A stretch of 64,000 bases of DNA from a bacterium. GTDB taxonomy: Bacteria > Vulcanimicrobiota > JABDET01. The stretch spans positions 26,286 to 90,285 of the forward strand of contig JAKAVV010000009.1 of the NCBI GenBank assembly GCA_021817145.1, in the 5' to 3' direction. The first letter of the stretch is position 1, and every line of letters begins with the position of its first letter. Below the pieces are notes generated by a model. It had not been told where the DNA came from, did not search any database, and saw nothing but the letters and a program-made list of their open reading frames with translations. The translations under genes and the position numbers were made by a program. Positions 58,384 through 64,000 of this stretch are shown here, piece after piece.

Positions 58384-59661
58384 ATGATACTGACTGCTTT
58401 TCTTTTTGCCGCAGCTTTTCTTCTTTCTTTTTGTTTTTCTCTTGCAGAAGGGAGCATTCCGCTTTTGTCTCGAGAAACTTTAAAAGAATGGGAGAAGCAG
58501 AAGGTAAAATCTGCTGCTGCTGTGGAAAAGATTTTAGATAATCGAAAAAAGTTTTTTGGCTTTTTGGAATTCCATCAAAGTTTATTTTCAGGACTTTATT
58601 TTTTTCTTTTGATTTTTCTCGGCTTCTTTTTTTATCGCCTCTCTCAGCCCTCTTTTTTTGCTGCGGCCGGCAGACTGGGTTTTCTTTTTATCTCAGGGTT
58701 TTTGATTTATCTTTTTTTTCTCAGAGTTTTCCCCAGGAAATTAGCTCATCAGCATCCTGAAAAAATTTCTAAATTTTTGTTTCCTTTTATAACGTTTTTA
58801 TTCAGAGTGGATGGATGGATTTTCCCTGTTATTGAAATCGCTTCTGAAAAGCTGGCAAAAAGGTCAGACGGAAACAAGATCTCTAAAAAAACGGCATTGA
58901 CTGATGAAGAGATTAAAATGCTGGTGGGAATTGGGCAGAAAGAGCCTGTAGAGATTGAGAAGGAAGAAAAAGAAATGATCGAGAGCGTGATGACTTTTGG
59001 AGAAACCATGGTTAAAGAGATCATGATCCCTAGAATTGACATGATTTGCGTGGATTCATCCAAAACGGTTGCTGAAGTTTTAAATGTCATGGCATCCAAT
59101 GGTTATTCAAAACTGCCGGTTTATGAAACTTCAATTGACAATATTATTGGGATTATTTATTTAAAAGATGTGGTGAAATCGGTTGCCAATAATAAACAAA
59201 CGGAGTCAGTGAAAGAAATTTTAAGAAAACCGTTTTTTGTCCCTGAAACGAAAAAAGTGGATGATCTGCTTAGAAATATGCAAAAACAGAAGATTTCCAT
59301 GGCGATTGTTGTGGATGAATACGGAGGAACAGATGGACTGGTGACCATGGAGGATTTGGTGGAAGAGATTGTTGGCGATATTACGGATGAACATGACAGA
59401 GTTGCTCCGGCTATCCTTCCGCTTTCAGATCATATATGGTTGATTGATGGAAAAATAAATATTGAAGATTTAAATAAAGAGCTGAACCTGAACCTGCCCA
59501 GCGAAGAGTTTGAAACCTTAAGCGGTTATGTTTACAGTTTGATGGGAAAAGTTCCAAAAGCAGGGGATAAAGTTGAAACAGAAATTGTTACTCTGGAAGT
59601 GACGGAAATTCATCGTCAAAGAATTTCGAAAGTTAAGCTGGCTTTGAAATCCGCAGTCTAA
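58384..59661 (+). CDS. CNNM/CorC-type membrane protein with CBS domains, second copy
   Basis: The 425-residue paralog of the preceding protein has a DUF21 membrane domain, a CBS pair (with MVKEIMIPRIDMI and VVDEYGGTDGLVTMEDLVEEIVGDI) and a CorC_HlyC domain. Tandem pairs may form heterodimers in ion export. The ATG at 58384 lies 7 bp after the first paralog's stop; a TTG at 58363 would overlap it. It is the last gene of the ybeY group and is followed by about 90 bp without genes. Confidence 0.9.
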   Translation: MILTAFLFAAAFLLSFCFSLAEGSIPLLSRETLKEWEKQKVKSAAAVEKILDNRKKFFGFLEFHQSLFSGLYFFLLIFLGFFFYRLSQPSFFAAAGRLGFLFISGFLIYLFFLRVFPRKLAHQHPEKISKFLFPFITFLFRVDGWIFPVIEIASEKLAKRSDGNKISKKTALTDEEIKMLVGIGQKEPVEIEKEEKEMIESVMTFGETMVKEIMIPRIDMICVDSSKTVAEVLNVMASNGYSKLPVYETSIDNIIGIIYLKDVVKSVANNKQTESVKEILRKPFFVPETKKVDDLLRNMQKQKISMAIVVDEYGGTDGLVTMEDLVEEIVGDITDEHDRVAPAILPLSDHIWLIDGKINIEDLNKELNLNLPSEEFETLSGYVYSLMGKVPKAGDKVETEIVTLEVTEIHRQRISKVKLALKSAV

Positions 59662-59752
59662 GTTCTGCTAAAAGCAGGAAGTTTACGGAACCTTCCGAAT
59701 TATCATCGGCAAGATTTTCCTCATCAATCTAATTAATTCCTAAGGAGGGTTC

Positions 59753-61858
59753 TTGAACCAGGTGAAAACAGTTCACTTAGCAATTGGCATACACAATCAT
59801 CAACCCGTTGGGAATTTTTCAGGAGTTTTTGAAGATCTCTATCAAGCTGCTTATGATCCTTTTTTAAAAATATTGGCGCGGCATCCCCACATCAAGGTCT
59901 CCATGCATTTCAGCGGTCTGCTTTTGCAGTGGCTGCGCGAGAAACATCCTAATTATACGACTAAATTGAAAGAAATGAACACAAAAGGACAGATTGAGCT
60001 GCTGACTGGAGGATTTTATGAACCGATCCTGTCTGCTATCCCTGATCGAGATAAAATCGGTCAGATTGGAAAGTTAACCAAGTATGTTGAAGAGTATTTT
60101 TCCTTTTCCCCTAAAGGAATGTGGCTGACAGAACGAGTTTGGGAACCGCATCTGGCAAAATCCATCTCTGAATCTGGCGTAGAATTTACTTTTTTGGATG
60201 AGTGTCAATTTAAGACGGGATTTTTAACAAAAAAAGAGGATGTTTATGGATATTATGTGACTGAGGAGCAGGGTTCTTCCCTGGCGCTTTTCCCGATCCA
60301 TCATGAACTTCGTCATGCGATCCCTTTTAAATCCGTAACAGAAGTTTTAGAGATCATAAAAAACGCTTCTTCAGAGGAAGGGAATAATCTCATCGCTTTT
60401 TGCGATGACGGGGAAAAGTTTGGCGGCTGGCCAGGAACTTTTAAAAACGTTTATGAGAAAAACTGGCTTGAAAAGTTTTTCGAAAAACTTGAAGATTCTC
60501 CAATGATTAAAATGACCACTTTTTCCGAGTATCGGAGAAAATACCCTCCTAAAGGGAGAATTTATATTCCTGCCACCTCTTATCCCGAAATGATGGAATG
60601 GGCTGTTCCTACTTCTTTCCAAAAAACTTATCTTCATCTATTAAGAAGCGCAAAAGATGAGAATAAACCATTGATTCGAGGAGGAATGTGGAGAAATTTC
60701 CTGGTTAAGTATGTTGAGGCGAATAATCTGCATAAAAAAGCCCTTTATGTCAGCGCTAAAACTGAAAAAGTAAAAGAGCTTGAAATTAAAACAAGAGCCC
60801 AGGAAGATTTGTGGAAAGGGCAGGCAAATGATGCTTATTGGCATGGTGTTTTTGGGGGTATTTACCTTCCTCACCTGCGTTCTTCGGTTTATCATCATTT
60901 GATTAAAAGCGAATACCTCGTTGATATGTATCTGCATCGAAATGGTCCCTGGCTCGATGTAGAGATAACAGATTTCAACAAAGATCTGATGGATGAAGTT
61001 TTGATTAATACGGATAAATTGAATATTTATCTGATCCCTGTTCAGGGAGGGCAGATTTTCGAACTGGATTATAAATTAAAAGCATGTAATTTCCAGGGAC
61101 TTATCTCTCGAAAAGAAGAGTTGTATCATGAGCAGGTTGGAAAAGTGGCAAGCCATGAGACAGGTAAAAGCATTCATGAGATAAGAGGTTCGAAAGAGCG
61201 CGGACTGGATAAATTTCTCCATTATGACTGGTACCCCAGATATTCACTGATCGATCATTTTTTCCATCCCGACACTAAATTTTCTGATTTCACGGATGCA
61301 AAATATGGTGAGCAAGGGGATTTTGTCAATCAACCCTATCATTTTGATGTAGAGAGAAATCATGAGCAAGCCGTGATTAAACTTTGGAGAGATGGACATG
61401 TATGGGTTGGAAAAGATTTTCAACCGATTCGAATAGAGAAAAAGGTCGTTATTTTTAAGGGGCAGTCATCTTTTCAAGTGGAGTTCCATCTTTTTAATGG
61501 TTCTAATCAGAATCTGCCTCTCTGGTTTGGATCAGAACTCTCTTTTCAGATTGCTTCCAGCGCTGATCCTGGTTCAGGAGCTTTAATCGAAGGGAAAAAC
61601 GCGAATTTTTCTGAAATTGTGGAAAGCAGAGAGGTCAGCCATTTACTCCTTCGGGATGGAGTTCGGAAAACGGAGATTAGTTTAGCGTTTTCCAAGTCAA
61701 GCGGTTTGTGGATGTTCCCTCTTTATACGATTTCACAGTCGGAAAGCGGATTTGAAAAGATATTTCAAGGAACGATTGTTGTCCCGAACTGGAGAATCAC
61801 GCTTGGCCCAAAAGGAACCTGGAAGACAGTTGTTTCTTATTCCTTCAAGGAACTTTAA
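59753..61858 (+). CDS. GH57 family alpha-amylase / 4-alpha-glucanotransferase
   Basis: The 701-residue protein has a GH57 catalytic domain (about residues 1-290): IHNHQPVGNF, GGFYEPIL, the nucleophile Glu127 in WLTERVWEP and the acid Asp in FCDDGEKFGGWPG (218-219). The C-terminal half is DUF1925/DUF1926-like, as in Thermococcus 4-alpha-glucanotransferase. It rearranges or shortens alpha-1,4-glucan. The start is a TTG at 59753 close behind AAGGAGG; a GTG three codons later is an alternative. The debranching enzyme gene follows after 31 bp, indicating glycogen remodelling. Confidence 0.93.
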   Translation: MNQVKTVHLAIGIHNHQPVGNFSGVFEDLYQAAYDPFLKILARHPHIKVSMHFSGLLLQWLREKHPNYTTKLKEMNTKGQIELLTGGFYEPILSAIPDRDKIGQIGKLTKYVEEYFSFSPKGMWLTERVWEPHLAKSISESGVEFTFLDECQFKTGFLTKKEDVYGYYVTEEQGSSLALFPIHHELRHAIPFKSVTEVLEIIKNASSEEGNNLIAFCDDGEKFGGWPGTFKNVYEKNWLEKFFEKLEDSPMIKMTTFSEYRRKYPPKGRIYIPATSYPEMMEWAVPTSFQKTYLHLLRSAKDENKPLIRGGMWRNFLVKYVEANNLHKKALYVSAKTEKVKELEIKTRAQEDLWKGQANDAYWHGVFGGIYLPHLRSSVYHHLIKSEYLVDMYLHRNGPWLDVEITDFNKDLMDEVLINTDKLNIYLIPVQGGQIFELDYKLKACNFQGLISRKEELYHEQVGKVASHETGKSIHEIRGSKERGLDKFLHYDWYPRYSLIDHFFHPDTKFSDFTDAKYGEQGDFVNQPYHFDVERNHEQAVIKLWRDGHVWVGKDFQPIRIEKKVVIFKGQSSFQVEFHLFNGSNQNLPLWFGSELSFQIASSADPGSGALIEGKNANFSEIVESREVSHLLLRDGVRKTEISLAFSKSSGLWMFPLYTISQSESGFEKIFQGTIVVPNWRITLGPKGTWKTVVSYSFKEL

Positions 61859-61889
61859 AAAAGTTTCCGAAACCTTTAAGGGTTGAACC

Positions 61890-63887
61890 ATGATAACTTT
61901 GACAAGGCAAACTTCTTTTCCCGAATATTATTTTGGACCTTCTTCATGGGAAGATTCGGCTTCAGGAATAAAAAAAGAATGGCTTGTTACCAATGGAATC
62001 GGCGGGTATGCTTCTTCCACTCTAATAGGGGCTAATACCAGGAGCTATCATGCTCTTCTGGCAGCCAGCTTCAATCCTCCTTTGGACAGACAGGTTCTTT
62101 TGTCGAAAATTGAAGAAGAAATACGTGTAGAGGAAACATTGGCACAGTTGTCCACCAATCATTATCGAGATAAGATTCATCCAACAGGGTATCAACATCT
62201 CATCGCTTTCTCTCAGTCCCCTTTTCCTACGTGGTTGTATCAAGTGCAAGGCGCGATTTTGAAAAAATGGATTTTTATGCGCCATGGGCAGAACACAACT
62301 GTGATTGGATATGAACTGGTAGAAGCGGAGAAGCCGGTTGATTTGTATCTCCTTTTATTTATCACAAAAAGGAATTTTCATCACCTGCTCCGCTCTGATT
62401 CCAGGAAATTCGATCAGGAAAAAATAAAAAGTTTGTCAGCCGTTTTTCTGCAGGCAGGTTCTCCTTTTCTTTATGTGTCTTCCAGCAAGGGGGAGTATTA
62501 TAGAAATGGGGAGTGGTATTATAATTTTCAGTATGTGAGAGAAAAGGAAAGAGGGCTTGATTTCGAAGAGGACCTGTTTCATCCCGGAACTTATGCTATT
62601 TCTCTTGCTCCTGGCGAAAAAGTTTTTATTGCAGCTTCCACGAATTCCATTCCTGAACTCTTGGGAGATAAGTGGCAGGAAGAAGAAGAAGAGAGGTTGA
62701 AAGAATTTCTGCATCATCTTCCTCTGGATCATCCCATTGTTCAGAAGCTTGCTTTATCAACCGATGCTTTTGTTGTAAAAACTTCTGTGGGAACCTCGGT
62801 GATTGCTGGATATCCATGGTTTAATGAATGGGGAAGAGATGCTTTTATTTCGATTCCAGGGCTTTTTCTTGTCACCAATCGGATCGCTGAGGCGATCTCT
62901 GTTGTTCAATCCGCTGTACGACATTTGAAAAATGGGCTCATTCCCAATAATTTTCCTGATTCGCCCAATCAGGCTCCAGCTTATGAGAGTTCAGATGCCT
63001 CTTTATGGCTGATTCATGCGGTTTACCAGATCTGGAAATATTCTAAAAATAAAACTTTTATTTTTGAGCTTTTCCCTTCTCTTCAAACGATTATTCAAGC
63101 TTATCAAAAAGGGGTTCATCCTTTTATAAAAATGAGGGAAGATGGTTTAATTGAATCGTTTCATTCCGAACTTCCTTTAACTTGGATGGATGCAAAGGTT
63201 GGACCCTGGATTGTAACTCCAAGAAATGGCGCCTGTGTTGAAGTGAATGCTTTATGGTTCAATTCATTGAGGATTATGGAAGAATTGGCGGACCGGGTTG
63301 GAATGTTTGAACATTCCAGGAATTACGCTGATCTGGCTTTTAAAGTCAGTTCATCTTTTAATCAAAAGTTTTGGAACGAAGAACAAAAAGCCCTTTACGA
63401 CTATATTGGTCAGGCTGGCCCCGATTCAACGATTCGTCCCAATCAGATTTTTGCTTTGAGTCTCCCTTTTTCTATTCTGCCAAAAGAGAAAGAAAAAAAA
63501 GTATTTAACATCATCAATGAAAGACTTTACACCCCTTATGGGCTTCGATCCCTAGACCCCTTGCATAAAGATTATAAAGGAGTTTACCAGGGTGATAGAT
63601 GGCTTAGAGATGGAGCCTATCATCAAGGAACAGCATGGCCCTGGCTGCTTGGGCCTTTTATGACAGCTCTTGTAAAGTTGGAAGGAGAGAAAGCCCGTCC
63701 AAAGGTTCGAGAGCTGCTAAATCCGATTCTGGCTCATCTTTTAGATGCGGGAATTGGACAGATCTCGGAAATTTTTGGGGGGGATTTTCCGCATCATCCC
63801 TCAGGATGCATTGCTCAAGCCTGGAGCGCTGCTGAAGTGTTAAGGGCTTATATTGAGGAAGGACTTGGAATTTATGGATTACAGTAA
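61890..63887 (+). CDS. Amylo-alpha-1,6-glucosidase (glycogen debranching enzyme)
   Basis: The 665-residue protein resembles the archaeal/bacterial GDE (GH133). An N-terminal beta domain (EWLVTNGIGGYASSTL at residues 30-45) precedes an (alpha/alpha)6 barrel with WFNEWGRDAFISIPGL, ESSDASLWLIHAVYQIWKY, GACVEVNALW and YHQGTAWPWLLGPF. The Asp/Glu pair in WGRDAF and SEIFGG supplies catalytic residues in relatives. It removes alpha-1,6 branches of glycogen, complementing the GH57 enzyme. The start of ileS overlaps its last 14 bp. Confidence 0.93.
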   Translation: MITLTRQTSFPEYYFGPSSWEDSASGIKKEWLVTNGIGGYASSTLIGANTRSYHALLAASFNPPLDRQVLLSKIEEEIRVEETLAQLSTNHYRDKIHPTGYQHLIAFSQSPFPTWLYQVQGAILKKWIFMRHGQNTTVIGYELVEAEKPVDLYLLLFITKRNFHHLLRSDSRKFDQEKIKSLSAVFLQAGSPFLYVSSSKGEYYRNGEWYYNFQYVREKERGLDFEEDLFHPGTYAISLAPGEKVFIAASTNSIPELLGDKWQEEEEERLKEFLHHLPLDHPIVQKLALSTDAFVVKTSVGTSVIAGYPWFNEWGRDAFISIPGLFLVTNRIAEAISVVQSAVRHLKNGLIPNNFPDSPNQAPAYESSDASLWLIHAVYQIWKYSKNKTFIFELFPSLQTIIQAYQKGVHPFIKMREDGLIESFHSELPLTWMDAKVGPWIVTPRNGACVEVNALWFNSLRIMEELADRVGMFEHSRNYADLAFKVSSSFNQKFWNEEQKALYDYIGQAGPDSTIRPNQIFALSLPFSILPKEKEKKVFNIINERLYTPYGLRSLDPLHKDYKGVYQGDRWLRDGAYHQGTAWPWLLGPFMTALVKLEGEKARPKVRELLNPILAHLLDAGIGQISEIFGGDFPHHPSGCIAQAWSAAEVLRAYIEEGLGIYGLQ

Positions 63888-64000
63888 AACATTAAATTTA
63901 CCTCAGACTTCTTTTCAGATGAAAGCAAGTCTGCCGATCAAAGAGCCTCAGATTTTAGAATTTTGGGAAGAGAATCGGATTTATGAGATGGTTCAGAAAA
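63874..64000 (+). CDS. ileS: Isoleucyl-tRNA synthetase, N-terminal fragment (runs off the window)
   Basis: The 42 codons visible begin MDYSKTLNLPQTSFQMKASL and continue PIKEPQILEFWEENRIYEM, the standard IleRS N-terminus (the F-[PQ]-M-[RK] segment, then E-x-x-x-L-x-x-W). The HIGH motif would come after the window edge. The ATG at 63874 overlaps the debranching enzyme stop by 14 bp. Coordinates are partial at the 3' end. Confidence 0.88.
   Translation, partial: MDYSKTLNLPQTSFQMKASLPIKEPQILEFWEENRIYEMVQK

Overview
The window is an AT-rich, gene-dense chromosomal segment of a motile bacterium with lean operons (many 1-4 bp ATGA/TGATG overlaps). It carries a flagellar rod/hook operon with a sigma-28 factor, type IV pilin-like minor pseudopilins, a membrane-fusion/ABC-2 exporter, a GH57 plus debranching-enzyme glycogen pair, a phosphoketolase-acetate kinase fermentation pair, UbiA/UbiX quinone-type enzymes and an SRP RNA that keeps the Alu domain. 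The mixture (Firmicutes-like SRP RNA and c-di-AMP phosphodiesterase, diderm-like exporter) suggests an uncultivated or candidate-phylum bacterium. I cannot name the phylum from sequence alone.

Layout. 1-2.1 kb: end of an unidentified gene, two 73-bp structured repeats, SRP RNA, a small basic protein, tRNA-Ser(CGA), a PilZ protein. 1.5-6.0 kb (+): DUF177-rpmF-fabH-fabD-fabG-acpP-thpR, a fatty-acid synthesis operon. 6.0-8.4 kb (+): two perfectly identical 435-bp blocks, each a complete promoter plus structured-RNA unit, each preceding one of two divergent secreted paralogs; this is the least explained and most interesting part. 9.1-11.5 kb (-): pseudopilin operon. 11.6-13.8 kb (+): ahcY and a response regulator. 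13.8-19.3 kb (-): atpA-atpG followed by an ABC transporter whose permease is fused to a CPBP protease. 19.4-24.5 kb: a degraded accessory island bracketed by 51-bp direct repeats, with an AAA ATPase, its TOPRIM partner broken by an IS21-family insertion (6-bp target duplication visible), IS remnants, a CPBP remnant and a nucleotidyltransferase pair. 24.5-36 kb (+): ackA-xfp, then a five-gene YbhGFSR-like exporter, then four unrecognised mostly membrane-bound proteins. 36-42.4 kb: ubiA-ubiX, two paralogous NarX/DegS-type kinases with one LuxR-type regulator, a STAS protein, aspA. 42.5 kb: three more 73-bp repeats. 42.7-46.7 kb (-): AI-2E family permease, aldehyde dehydrogenase, class III aminotransferase. 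46.9-51.4 kb (-): fliK-like, fhlB, flgF, flgG, an unknown small gene, flgJ-like, fliA. 51.4-53.2 kb: debris of a DNA methyltransferase, a deaminase and a DUF433 toxin-antitoxin pair. 53.2-59.7 kb (+): hinT-like, rpsU, pgpH, ybeY, a DgkA-PAP2 fusion, two CNNM/CorC proteins. 59.7-64 kb (+): GH57 glucanotransferase-type enzyme, glycogen debranching enzyme, 5' end of ileS.

How parts fit together. Fatty-acid initiation and elongation genes share one operon with ACP. Phosphoketolase makes acetyl phosphate that acetate kinase turns into acetate and ATP. The aminotransferase and aldehyde dehydrogenase can degrade an omega-amino acid. The GH57 and debranching enzymes remodel storage alpha-glucan. FliA stands at the end of an operon of the structural genes it or an earlier regulator would control.
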